Position numbers and translations under genes: made by a program. From CALJFL01 sp047633055 (GTDB lineage: Bacteria; Pseudomonadota; Gammaproteobacteria; Pseudomonadales; Halieaceae), in the NCBI GenBank assembly GCA_047633055.1, contig JBLIEI010000007.1:1-64000 (forward strand): a stretch of 64,000 nt of DNA, given 5' to 3'. Positions 26,108-34,815 of the stretch are shown here, piece after piece. Each line of letters starts with the position of its first letter. Position 1 is the stretch's first letter. The notes under the pieces were generated by a model. It saw nothing but the letters and a program-made list of their open reading frames with translations. It made no database searches and was not told where the DNA came from.

Positions 26108-28421
26108 GCTCGGTCGCTATGTCAATGAAAAATCCACGTTTGCAATGTCGCGCAGGGGGTTTCTGATCGGTGCCGCCGGCGCCGGATTCACGCTGGCCTT
26201 TGCGCGCAACGCCCTGGCCGCGACCGATCCGGACAAGGCGATCACCGAGGGCGCTTACGAGCCCGATCTCTGGTGCCGCATCGCTCCCGATGGAGCAATC
26301 ACTGTCAATATCATCCGCGCCGAGATGGGTCAGCATGTCGGCACCGCGCTCGCGCGCATACTTGCCGACGAACTTGAGGCCGACTGGGACAGCGTACGCA
26401 TCGAGCACGTCGATTCCGACCCGAAGTGGGGCACGATGGTAACCGGCGGCAGCTGGTCGGTATGGCAGAGCTTCAGGCCGCTGAGCCAGGCCGGTGCCGC
26501 AGCGCGCATGGCCCTCACCGAGGAAGGCGCACGCTTGCTGGGTGTCGCCGTCTCGGCCTGCACTGCACGCAACAGCACGGTCAGTGCTGGTTCCCGATCG
26601 ATCTCGTATGCCGACATCGTCCAGCGCGGCAGGCTCACGCGCAGCTACTCGGCCGATGAACTGAAGGCAATGCCAGTCAAGGCGCCCGACCACCGCCGCT
26701 TGATCGGGTATGAGACGCAGGCCATCGACATCCCCGACAAGACGGATGGCACCGCGATCTATGGGATCGATGCCAGAGTCAACGGCATGGTCCATGCGCG
26801 CCCCAAGATTCCGCCGACACGCAACGGCTCGAAGGTGGTCTCGGTGGACGATTCGGCGGCAGAGAAACTCAAAGGTTACATTGGGCATCGTGTGCTCGAC
26901 GATCCGTCCGGGACCGTTCCGGGCTGGGTCATGGTTTTCGCCGACTCGGTCGATACGGCCAATCGCGCCGTCGAGCAGGTTGAGGTCAAGTGGAGCAACG
27001 ACGACACGGCCGGCATTTCCGAGAAAGACATCATCGACCACGGCGCAAAACTGATCGCCGATGCCGGTACCGGCGCTATGCTCTTCAACGATGAAGGCGT
27101 CGACGCGGCTTTCTCATCCGCGGATTCGACGCTCGAACAAACCTATACGACTGCCAGCGTGCTGCATTTCACTCTGGAGCCTATCAATGCACTGGTCTTT
27201 GAGAAGGATGGCATCTGGGAGATCCACACCGGCAACCAGTGGCAGACGCTGATCCTGCCGGTCCTGGCCAAGGCGCTCGGCGTCGATGAGGGCAAGATCA
27301 TCATGCGCACCTATCGCCTGGGCGGAGGCTTCGGTCGCCGCCTCAACGGCGATTACGCGGTCCCTGCGGCGCTAGCCTCGAAGGCGCTCGGGAGGCCCGT
27401 CAAAATGGTCTGCACCCGCGCCGACGACGTCCATTTTGACTCGTTCCGCTCGCCATCAATCCAGCGCGTGCGCATGGCTTTCGACAAGGGTGGGGAAGTC
27501 GTTGCGATGCAGCACGATGCCGCCGCCGGCTGGCCGACTCAGGTCATGGTTCCGTCGTTCATGCCTAAGGGTCTCAACGATCAGCCCTACGACCCGTTCT
27601 CGATTTCCGGAGCGGACAGCTGGTACACCGTTGGCGCGCAGCGCGTGCGCGCCATTTCCAATGACATGGCCAACCGCGCGTTCCGACCAGGCTGGCTGCG
27701 CTCGGTCGGCCCGGGCTGGACCAACTGGGCAGCGGAATGTTTCATCGACGAAGCCGCGCACAAGCTCGGCATCGATCCGGTCAAATTCCGCCTGCGACTG
27801 CTCGACGGCACCGGCCGCAACGCCGGCAGTGCGCCGAACGCAGTTGGCGGCGCGACGCGCCAGGCCGCGGTGGTCAAGCGCCTGAAAGAAAAGGCAAATT
27901 GGGGCAAGCTGGACCTGCCGGCCGATACTGGCGTCGGCTTCGCCACTACGTTCGGCCAGGAACGCGACATGCCGACATGGATCGCCTGCGTGGCCCAGGT
28001 CCACGTCGACCGAAAATCCGGTGTGGTTCGTCTGGAAAAACTCACGATCGTGGTTGATGCCGGGACGATCGTGCATCCGGATGGCGCGCTGGCGCAGATC
28101 GAGGGTGCGGCCCTGTGGGGCGCCAGCATGGCTTTACACGAGGGTACCGAATTCACCAATGGGCAGATCAGGGATACCAACCTCGATACCTATACGCCGC
28201 TGCGCATGGCCGACGTACCCGAACTCGAGATTGAATGCCTGCCGAGCACAGAGACAGCGGTTGGTCTCGGCGAGCCGGCCACGACCGTGGTCGGGCCGGC
28301 GATTGGCAATGCGATCTTCGCCGCCGTCGGCGCACGCCTGCGGCATATTCCGATCCGTCCCGCCGACGTGCTCAGCGCACTGGAGACGCCGCCACAAACT
28401 GACACCGCCACCGCCGGCTAG
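26100..28421 (+). CDS. Molybdopterin-binding large subunit (IorB-like dehydrogenase)
   Basis: The 773-residue catalytic subunit belongs to the xanthine-oxidase-type molybdenum hydroxylases of the isoquinoline 1-oxidoreductase/aldehyde dehydrogenase group. A twin-arginine signal (SRRGFLIGAAGAG, about residues 17-29) indicates folded export to the periplasm. Cofactor-binding segments include GGGFGRRLNGDYAVPAA near residue 410 and VGLGEPATTVVGPAIGNAI near the end, where the glutamate is the catalytic base in the family. The start overlapping the small subunit gives 16 residues before the Tat motif; ATG 26145 is an alternative. High GC content matches the two upstream genes. The substrate is not predictable. 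Confidence 0.92.
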   Translation: MSRLGRYVNEKSTFAMSRRGFLIGAAGAGFTLAFARNALAATDPDKAITEGAYEPDLWCRIAPDGAITVNIIRAEMGQHVGTALARILADELEADWDSVRIEHVDSDPKWGTMVTGGSWSVWQSFRPLSQAGAAARMALTEEGARLLGVAVSACTARNSTVSAGSRSISYADIVQRGRLTRSYSADELKAMPVKAPDHRRLIGYETQAIDIPDKTDGTAIYGIDARVNGMVHARPKIPPTRNGSKVVSVDDSAAEKLKGYIGHRVLDDPSGTVPGWVMVFADSVDTANRAVEQVEVKWSNDDTAGISEKDIIDHGAKLIADAGTGAMLFNDEGVDAAFSSADSTLEQTYTTASVLHFTLEPINALVFEKDGIWEIHTGNQWQTLILPVLAKALGVDEGKIIMRTYRLGGGFGRRLNGDYAVPAALASKALGRPVKMVCTRADDVHFDSFRSPSIQRVRMAFDKGGEVVAMQHDAAAGWPTQVMVPSFMPKGLNDQPYDPFSISGADSWYTVGAQRVRAISNDMANRAFRPGWLRSVGPGWTNWAAECFIDEAAHKLGIDPVKFRLRLLDGTGRNAGSAPNAVGGATRQAAVVKRLKEKANWGKLDLPADTGVGFATTFGQERDMPTWIACVAQVHVDRKSGVVRLEKLTIVVDAGTIVHPDGALAQIEGAALWGASMALHEGTEFTNGQIRDTNLDTYTPLRMADVPELEIECLPSTETAVGLGEPATTVVGPAIGNAIFAAVGARLRHIPIRPADVLSALETPPQTDTATAG

Positions 28422-28503
28422 CTACTGCGTCACGCGCGACGGCCGATAAGTCAGGTAGCGGCAAAGGCGAAACCGCAATCCCAAGGCCCCGCAGGAGAAG
28501 CCA

Positions 28504-28701
28504 ATGAACATTCAATTCAACACCGACGTCCACATCGATGGCACCGAGGCGCTCGGGTGGATGCACGACCATCGGGATAGCACGTCATGGGTCGGTAACG
28601 AATTTGACACTGATGATCGAAGCTTCCGCATCTTTATGCGCCAAAGCGTCTGGTTATGCACGGTAGCGCCCAGACAGCTCACACCAGTCATGCATGAGTA
28701 A
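28504..28701 (+). pseudogene. Truncated HPF/RaiA-type ribosome hibernation factor
   Basis: The frame begins with a good AGGAG site and MNIQFNTDVHIDGTEAL, which matches the first beta strand and helix of the HPF/RaiA/YfiA proteins found in stress islands. After about 18 residues the similarity disappears (GWMHDHRDSTSWVG) and the frame ends at 65 residues, whereas the family needs about 100. Only the start seems to survive. Confidence 0.45.
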
Positions 28702-28730
28702 TCATCGAACACCTTTCAAAGAAGATTATT

Positions 28731-28805
28731 ATGTACCTCGGCGGCGGCACTATTAAAACCATTCTTGTCATTGCTCTTATTGTATGGCTTGTTCGGAGGT
28801 CCTAG
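28731..28805 (+). CDS. Possible 24-residue membrane peptide
   Basis: A short frame encodes MYLGGGTIKTILVIALIVWL followed by VRRS, a glycine turn, one hydrophobic helix and a basic end. It has an AAGAAGA stretch upstream that is only a weak ribosome site. Tiny proteins of this shape are common next to stress genes, but there is no family match and it could be chance. Confidence 0.3.
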   Translation: MYLGGGTIKTILVIALIVWLVRRS

Positions 28806-28945
28806 ACAATTCAGACTGGTCACAGCTGTAAGCCTTTTGATACGCGGCAGCGTGTTGTCAGCATCCCGCTATTCCAGGGGAGGTATACATCATTGCGGCC
28901 ATGATAGCTGAAGCCGACTGCCGGTTTTTGCCTTTTAGTGACTTG

Positions 28946-29857
28946 CTAAGGGGGTGAGGTTTTTAGAAGTGTCTTAATAATAGTGTTTATTATTTTATCT
29001 TGTATTGTTTTAGCCTCAGGCAATAATTTTGTTAATGAGGATGAACCATGAATTAAACCCTCACACAATTCCATGGTAACCGGCACGTTATTTTCCAAAA
29101 GTAAATGGTAAAAAGTTATGGCTTCATCACGAAGAGGGTCATACTCCATAATGTACATATCACAGGGTGGAAGTCTGCCTAGTTGCTTTGAATATAATGG
29201 AGAGGCAACTTGCAGCAAGCTTTCAGGAAGATAGTTGGATAAATAATCACTCCAGGCGTCCGCCATATCTTTTTTTGTTAATGCATAATCATTAGCTAAA
29301 GTTTTATAGGAAGTGGAGTTCATTTTAAAATCTAAAGCCGGTGAATCTAGCATCAGGTAACGGATAGGCTGTCGGATTTCATCAGCCAATGCCAAGCAAG
29401 TACTAATAGCAATATTGGCGCCAGCACTTTTCCCGCCAATACCCATATGATTTGGATTGATTAAAAGCTCAGGGCCTTTTTCCAGCAACCAATGATATAT
29501 AGCAATAACTTCATCAATTTGAGTTGGAAACTTGAATTCTGGCGCGAGCCTATAGTCAATAGAAATAACCGTGATTTGATTGCCCGCAGCACAAAAGCGA
29601 CAAAATGAATCACATTGTTCAATGCTCCCAAAGTTCCATCCGCCGGCATGCAAATAAATAAAACAAGGACTGGGTTTCTTAATATCGCCTTGATAAATTC
29701 TTATCGGTATTTCACCATAAGGACCGCTAATTTTTTTATTGGCAACATGAATATCCTTTGGGCCTTCCAGAGTGGAATTTGACAGAAAGGTATCTACATC
29801 GGTTGAGCCTTTTTCTTCGGCCTCATTAAGTAACCAATCAAGTTTGGGATTTAACAT
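28946..29857 (-). CDS. HSL-family alpha/beta hydrolase (esterase)
   Basis: This 303-residue protein belongs to the hormone-sensitive-lipase branch of alpha/beta hydrolases. The oxyanion-hole motif appears as LHAGGWNFG, the nucleophile elbow as GIGGKSAGANIA, with Lys in place of the usual Asp before the Ser, and the remaining triad as EYDPLRDE and GLIHGSS. YRLAPEFKFP is the standard YRLAPE motif. ATG 29857 gives MLNPKLDWLLNEAE; a GTG six codons upstream is also possible. The base composition is noticeably AT-rich beside the GC-rich operon to the left, suggesting separate origin. Confidence 0.87.
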   Translation of the reverse strand: MLNPKLDWLLNEAEEKGSTDVDTFLSNSTLEGPKDIHVANKKISGPYGEIPIRIYQGDIKKPSPCFIYLHAGGWNFGSIEQCDSFCRFCAAGNQITVISIDYRLAPEFKFPTQIDEVIAIYHWLLEKGPELLINPNHMGIGGKSAGANIAISTCLALADEIRQPIRYLMLDSPALDFKMNSTSYKTLANDYALTKKDMADAWSDYLSNYLPESLLQVASPLYSKQLGRLPPCDMYIMEYDPLRDEAITFYHLLLENNVPVTMELCEGLIHGSSSLTKLLPEAKTIQDKIINTIIKTLLKTSPP

Positions 29858-30156
29858 GACAATCTCTTGAGGCACCTAGTTTTCATTCTTTCCACTGATG
29901 ATCTTGCGCCAATAAATATCCTCCACGCAGATTTCTTACATTATTTAAATTCTGCTGTTGTAATTTCTCTGTCGCTAATTAGCCTCTATGTCCTCACTGA
30001 CAATAAATTGCGATTGAAGTGACAATAGATTCTTCTATTTCATCATCTAGTTCACAATACAGAAGATGCTCTAACATTCCAATAGCAGCACTGTTTTTGG
30101 TCGCTGTCATCAGGGTTGGCACTGGCAATATAGCGTTAGTAATGGAGGAAGTTGCA

Positions 30157-30360
30157 TCAGCGATAAACGATCCCACGATCAATCATCGGAGTCTGGCCGG
30201 TCATATAGTCCGAATCCAAACCCGCCAGATACGAAACAAAAGCGGCCACATCCTCGGGTGTCTCAGCCCGGCCCAGTGCAATACCGTACACATACTTTTT
30301 GTAGGCCTCCTCTTTCGGCGCACCAGTCAGTTTCGCGAAACGTTTATAGATGATGTCCAT
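30157..30360 (-). pseudogene. C-terminal fragment of acetoin reductase-type SDR
   Basis: The fragment reads KRFAKLTGAPKEEAYKKYV, GIALGRAETPEDVAAFVSYL and DYMTGQTPMIDRGIVYR, the last 65 residues of a diacetyl/acetoin reductase-like short-chain dehydrogenase. The nucleotide-binding and catalytic parts are missing. It is a near copy of the end of 15187-15500, including similar downstream bases, but without the nonsense change. Confidence 0.8.
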
Positions 30361-30381
30361 TCAATGGTGGGAGCGAGTGGC

Positions 30382-30717
30382 TTAGCGATACTCGGGATTA
30401 GGGTGGTCAAACCGCGCACCGTCGATCCATGCGCGCCGACTATTGCCGTAGGTCGGCAGCACCCCGAATTGCTTAAGCATATTGGCGGTGTGCATCAGGT
30501 TCCAGGCAAGGAAGGCCCTGGCCCGATTTCGCCGATCCATCCCGCATCGGGTTGTGGAGGAATCATATAACCGATGTAGGCCAGGCCAATGACCGCGCCG
30601 AACATAAGGTGGCTGAAGGCGACGATCCAGTTAGGCCCCATCTCGAACCAGGAAAAGGCCAGCGGCTCGTCCCGAGTTGGGTTTGCTGCATTTTCTATAG
30701 TACCTCCAGTTGAACCA
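30382..30717 (-). pseudogene. Chimeric remnant: membrane protein end fused to FMN reductase
   Basis: On the minus strand a membrane-protein end (FSWFEMGPNWIVAFSHLMFG, AVIGLAY) runs directly into IGYMIPPQPDAGWIGEIGPG, a conserved element of NADPH-dependent FMN reductases. After a frame change it continues AFLAWNLMHTANMLKQFG, LPTYGNSRRAWIDG and RFDHPNPEYR, the natural C-terminus of that family, and stops at 30382. It complements the remnant at 11277-11753, which lacks this tail. Confidence 0.7.
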
Positions 30718-30724
30718 AGTTGCG

Positions 30725-30890
30725 TCAGTCGAGAAACCGCTTTATGCGATCACCGATTACCTCCAGCTCTTCCTCGATCAGCCAATGGCCGACGTCCTTA
30801 ATCCACACCAGCTGCGCATCGGGGATCGCGGCGGCCAGCTTGTCGTCATATGCGGGCTTCTGGAACGGATCCTTATCCCCGCAACATAGT
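30725..30890 (-). pseudogene. C-terminal fragment of an alpha/beta hydrolase
   Basis: The minus strand encodes GDKDPFQKPAYDDKLAAAIP, then AQLVWIKDVGHWLIEEELE and a final helix RIKRFLD. This is the end of an alpha/beta hydrolase with the GDxDP and GH elements around the catalytic Asp and His. The nucleophile part is absent. It is directly followed on the same strand by the dehydrogenase fragment described next, without space for promoters. Confidence 0.6.
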
Positions 30891-30914
30891 TCTTACTTTC
30901 GGCTGCGGACATTC

Positions 30915-31150
30915 GACTAACCGGGACGCCAACCGCGGTAATCTGCGGATTGCTGAAGACGACGGAAAAAGGTATTTGCTTTTCGATAGACATCACCTGC
31001 CGATAGCGGCCCGCATTATCTCCGGCAATCCTGCCCTCATTAGCCGCTTCGTGGAGGAAGGTAACTTGGCGATTGGCGTCCCCCACCAGGAAAACCGGGC
31101 TGTTCCCGCATTGCAGTGTCGATGAGTCAGTCCACTGTCGTGAAGATGCA
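30915..31150 (-). pseudogene. Fragment of dihydrolipoyl dehydrogenase-like oxidoreductase
   Basis: The minus strand reads STLQCGNSPVFLVGDANRQ, FLHEAANEGRIAGDNAG and IPFSVVFSNPQITAVG. This is the FAD-binding GDAN segment and the beginning of the dimerisation domain of pyridine nucleotide-disulfide oxidoreductases. The N-terminal redox cysteines and the C-terminal HPE motif are missing. Sequence to the right, to about 31418, contains open frames but no family that could be named. Confidence 0.65.
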
Positions 31151-31418
31151 AACTATCGATATTGGGTGAACGGCCGGACGCCAACGGCCAGCCTACCCGG
31201 GGCGAGAAAACGGGCACATCCCATCAGCTTGCGGGCAGCGGGGATATGCTCCATGGAAGTCAGCACCGACCCGACGAATCCGTCCCTCTCCCTGCGCACT
31301 GTTATAGGCGGTAATGGGGTCGCTGGAATTGACGAAAATTCCCTTCATGCTTCCGGGCTCCAACACGCAACCACAGCCTTCATCCACCCAGCAGATACGC
31401 AAAGCGCTCGGTCACATA

Positions 31419-32057
31419 TTACATAGATCCATCGGCAAACTTCGCCTGGCCCAGATCACTGAAATAAGGTGTGCCAAACAGATACAGATGCATGGACTGC
31501 GCGGCGAGCTCTGGGGTAAAGCGCACGGTGACTTTACCACCCAGGTATGGGGTAAGCGCTGCCAGCATGCGCATGGCAAGTTCGAGATCCTCTTCAGCAC
31601 AGACCAGCAGCGCGCCGCTATCAAGCACAGCGAGGGCAGCAGGCGGAATAACCGCTTGATTCACTCGGCCAAGATTATAGTGCGCCAATGCACTACCTAA
31701 ACGCTGAGCCAACTTTTCCCGTTCACCCGATCCCGGCTCCGCCCAGACTTCCAGCAGCGTTCGTAATTGTTTGAAATTAGCGGCGTATTCACTGAGCGAC
31801 TGCAATACTTGCCGTCGTCCCCCGTCCGAACCAGGCGCCCACTCCGTTTGCCAGTTCACCTCGGGGGTGGACGAAAAGACCGGTAATTCAAGCACCCTAC
31901 CCTGCGGCGAGCTTGCAAGAACCTCAGGTTGGGCTAGTTTGCCACGGTCGTAATCACCAAAAAGCACTATGAGCCCGATCACTATCAAAGCCAGTGGTAG
32001 TGTCAACCATGCCTGTCGTTTCATTTTGTTGTGTTCTACGTAAGCGTCATTAACCAC
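31419..32057 (-). CDS. Hypothetical membrane-anchored protein downstream of copper ATPase
   Basis: The family was not recognised. The 212-residue product has one N-terminal membrane segment (LTLPLALIVIGLIVLFG) and a soluble part that is probably periplasmic, with VNWQTEWAPGSDGGRRQVLQ and later YLFGTPYFSDLG. A GTG at 32057 is preceded by GAGGGG and is preferred over ATG 32024, which has no ribosome site. It follows the copper ATPase by 125 bases on the same strand and may be transcribed with it. No metal-binding cluster is visible. Confidence 0.6.
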   Translation of the reverse strand: MVNDAYVEHNKMKRQAWLTLPLALIVIGLIVLFGDYDRGKLAQPEVLASSPQGRVLELPVFSSTPEVNWQTEWAPGSDGGRRQVLQSLSEYAANFKQLRTLLEVWAEPGSGEREKLAQRLGSALAHYNLGRVNQAVIPPAALAVLDSGALLVCAEEDLELAMRMLAALTPYLGGKVTVRFTPELAAQSMHLYLFGTPYFSDLGQAKFADGSM

Positions 32058-32182
32058 GGTGTCCCCTCTGTATTCATTTACTGTAGATGTTTATCGGCTT
32101 GCATCGTCAGACGGCCTCCAAGGTTCTGACAAGTGACATCCCGGGTATCAGAAAATCAGCCTGCTGAGCATGCGTGAGCCTG

Positions 32183-34489
32183 CTATAAGCTGATGTGCCG
32201 CAACCGCAGGGCATTGGTAATCACCGATACCGAGCTTAAGCTCATCGCCGCTGCGGCTATAATCGGCGAGAGCAGCAAGCCAGTGAATGGGTAGAGTACA
32301 CCCGCTGCAATGGGTACACCGGCGGCGTTGTAGGCAAATGCGAAAAAGAGATTTTGTCGAATATTGCGCATGGTGGCTCGGGACAGCCGCCTGGCCTCAA
32401 GAATGCCCGTCAGGTCACCGCGCAGCAGGGTCACACCGGCACTTTCAATCGCGACATCGGTCCCGGTGCCCATGGCAATTCCCACGTCCGCCAAGGCCAG
32501 CGCCGGCGCATCATTGACACCGTCACCGGCCATAACAACAATCCGACCCTCGTCACGTAGACGCTGCACTAGCTTGCCTTTGTCCTCCGGAAGGACTTCC
32601 GCCTCCACCTCGTCAATATTTAAAAGACGGGCCACCGCCTCGGCAGACGTACGGTTATCCCCGGTCAGCATAACGACCCGGATACCCTCTTCCTGCAGAC
32701 CTCTGATAGCGGCGGCGGTGTTCGCCTTGACCGGGTCGGCAATGGCAATGAGCCCGGCAATACGGCCCTCCACCGCTGCGAAAATCACGGTGGCACCATC
32801 TTGGCGGAGCGACTCGGCTTCATCGGCGTGAGAGGAAAGGTCCACCTGCTCGCCGTCCATTAACAGGCGATTACCCAGCGCTACCCGCCGCCCCTCTACC
32901 TGGCCGACCACGCCCTTACCGTTGGGCGATTCGAAATCAGTTGTCTCCGGGAGATCCAGCTTCAGCTCCCTTGCCTTGTCCATAATGGCGCTGGCAAGAG
33001 GGTGCTCACTGCCCCGCTCCAGCCCCGCGGCCAGTCGCAACAGCAGGTCCTCATCGAAACCTTCCGCCGGCTGAATAGCCGTGACCCGCGGCTTACCCTC
33101 CGTCAGGGTACCGGTCTTGTCGATGACCACTGTGTCCACCTTCTCCAGTCGCTCCAGCGCTCCAGCATCGCGGATCAGAACACCGGCTTGCGCACCACGC
33201 CCGATGCCGACCATCATGGACGTCGGCGTGGCCAAGCCAAGAGCACAGGGGCAGGCGATGATCAGTACGCTCACTGCTGCTATTAGGCCATAGGCCATCT
33301 GTGGTGCCGGGCCCCACGTCGACCAGGCGATAAAGGCTATGATGGCCACAAGTAATACTACCGGCACAAAGTAACCTGCAACAGTATCTGCCAGTCCCTG
33401 GATGGGAGCGCGACTGCGCTGCGCATTGGCAACCATCTGTACGATCCGTGAAAGCATGGTATCGCGACCAATCTTGTCAGCCCGCATTACAAAGGAGCCC
33501 TGACCGTTGATGCTGCCACCGATAACCGTATCCCCCACCTGCTTGCTTACCGCCAACGGTTCGCCGCTTATCATCGACTCATCGATATTTGAGTGACCGT
33601 CCAGCACCTTGCCATCCAGTGGCACCTTGTCGCCGGGGCGTACGCGCAGGCGATCGCCGACTCTGACCTGGTCCAGGGCGACATCCGCCTCATCACCCTG
33701 GTCGTCAAGCCGTCGTGCCGTAGCAGGGGCCAGGTCCAGCAGCGCGCGAATCGCCCCCGAGGTTTTCTCCCGGGCGCGCAATTCCAGCACTTGACCCAAC
33801 AAGACCAGTACGATAATCACCGCCGCGGCTGAAAAATAGACGGCGACCGAGCCATCAGGCTGACGAAAAGCTGCGGGGAATACCCCGGGTGAAAGCGTCG
33901 CGACAATACTGTAGCTCCAAGCGACCCCGGTGCCGATAGCGATCAGCGTAAACATGTTGAGACTGCGTTGCACCAGAGAGCGCCAGCCCCTAACAAAGAA
34001 CGGCCAACCCGCCCAGCATACAACCGGACTGGCCAGCACTAACTGGACCCAATTGGATACCTGCGGCGAAACCAGTTGATCGAGCGACAGCAGATGGCCG
34101 CCCATTTCCAGTATAAACACCGGGAGTGTCAGCGCGAGGCCCACCCAAAAGCGACGGGTCATGCCTGTAAGCTCTGCCGACGGCCCGGTATCAATTGAAA
34201 CATCTTCGGGCTCAAGGGCCATCCCGCAAATTGGACAGTCACCAGGCCCCTCCTGATGGACCTCAGGGTGCATAGGGCACGTGTATAAGGTGCCGGCAGG
34301 CGCGACCGGCGCGAGCACTTTCCCGCCCAGGTATTTTGGGGGCTCGGCCTCGAACTTTTCCCGGCAACGAGATGAGCAGAAGTACCAGGTTTCACCCTGA
34401 TACCCGAACCGGTGTTTGGCATTGTGCCGGTCGACCAACATCCCGCAGACGGGGTCTTTCACGTCGCTTTGTGAGGTTGGTTCAGACAT
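32183..34489 (-). CDS. copA: Copper-translocating P1B-type ATPase with YHS domain
   Basis: The 768-residue pump exports copper from the cytoplasm. An N-terminal YHS domain (KDPVCGMLVDRHNAKHRFGY, FCSSRC) is followed by a heavy-metal-binding element, YTCPMHPEVHQEGPGDCPIC, instead of the GMTCxxC domains of classical CopA. Membrane helix 6 has the metal site ACPCALGLATP. Catalytic motifs are all present: SGEP, DKTGTLTEG, SEHPLA and MAGDGVNDAPAL. A GAG-containing ribosome site precedes the ATG. The gene symbol is used in the broad sense; silver or other monovalent substrates are possible. Confidence 0.92.
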   Translation of the reverse strand: MSEPTSQSDVKDPVCGMLVDRHNAKHRFGYQGETWYFCSSRCREKFEAEPPKYLGGKVLAPVAPAGTLYTCPMHPEVHQEGPGDCPICGMALEPEDVSIDTGPSAELTGMTRRFWVGLALTLPVFILEMGGHLLSLDQLVSPQVSNWVQLVLASPVVCWAGWPFFVRGWRSLVQRSLNMFTLIAIGTGVAWSYSIVATLSPGVFPAAFRQPDGSVAVYFSAAAVIIVLVLLGQVLELRAREKTSGAIRALLDLAPATARRLDDQGDEADVALDQVRVGDRLRVRPGDKVPLDGKVLDGHSNIDESMISGEPLAVSKQVGDTVIGGSINGQGSFVMRADKIGRDTMLSRIVQMVANAQRSRAPIQGLADTVAGYFVPVVLLVAIIAFIAWSTWGPAPQMAYGLIAAVSVLIIACPCALGLATPTSMMVGIGRGAQAGVLIRDAGALERLEKVDTVVIDKTGTLTEGKPRVTAIQPAEGFDEDLLLRLAAGLERGSEHPLASAIMDKARELKLDLPETTDFESPNGKGVVGQVEGRRVALGNRLLMDGEQVDLSSHADEAESLRQDGATVIFAAVEGRIAGLIAIADPVKANTAAAIRGLQEEGIRVVMLTGDNRTSAEAVARLLNIDEVEAEVLPEDKGKLVQRLRDEGRIVVMAGDGVNDAPALALADVGIAMGTGTDVAIESAGVTLLRGDLTGILEARRLSRATMRNIRQNLFFAFAYNAAGVPIAAGVLYPFTGLLLSPIIAAAAMSLSSVSVITNALRLRHISL

Positions 34490-34815
34490 ATTTACTTACT
34501 CCTGTTTGCGCGCAGCCAGAGACGGGATTCTCTATCAAGCGATAGTACTGCTTACCATTGATACTTACGAAAACCTCGTCAATGAAGGAAGTGTCGCAGT
34601 AGCCTAGGTGTTGTAGTGTCAAGTGCCTGGCATATTTCGGGCCAAATTTGACACACCACAGTCTGATGCACTAATGGCTGACGGTGATATCGCGCTCTGC
34701 AAGTTTACATGTCAATACCTCTGGTGCAGCGCTTGGGCGACAAGCGAGGCGATGCAGATTGGCCTGCCGCGACGCATCCTGCGCGATTACGACGTGCTTG
34801 TGCTCGGTTGAGGCG
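34490..34815. other. Intergenic stretch between katG and the copper ATPase gene
   Basis: These 326 bases should hold the copper ATPase promoter. A TTGACA occurs on the minus strand at 34622-34617, but the following bases contain no convincing -10 or MerR-type dyad. An imperfect inverted repeat with TGTCAA and TTTGACA arms spans 34616-34652. No gene was recognised. Confidence 0.35.

Noticed and set aside
26061..27041. Long open frame antisense to the molybdenum hydroxylase large subunit
   Set aside because: High-GC coding DNA commonly leaves long antisense frames open; the plus strand carries all known motifs.
34616..34652. Inverted repeat TGTCAA/TTTGACA upstream of the copper ATPase, considered as a CueR or CopY operator
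   Set aside because: Arms are imperfect and far apart, and the spacing does not fit a MerR-type promoter; left as an uncertain note.
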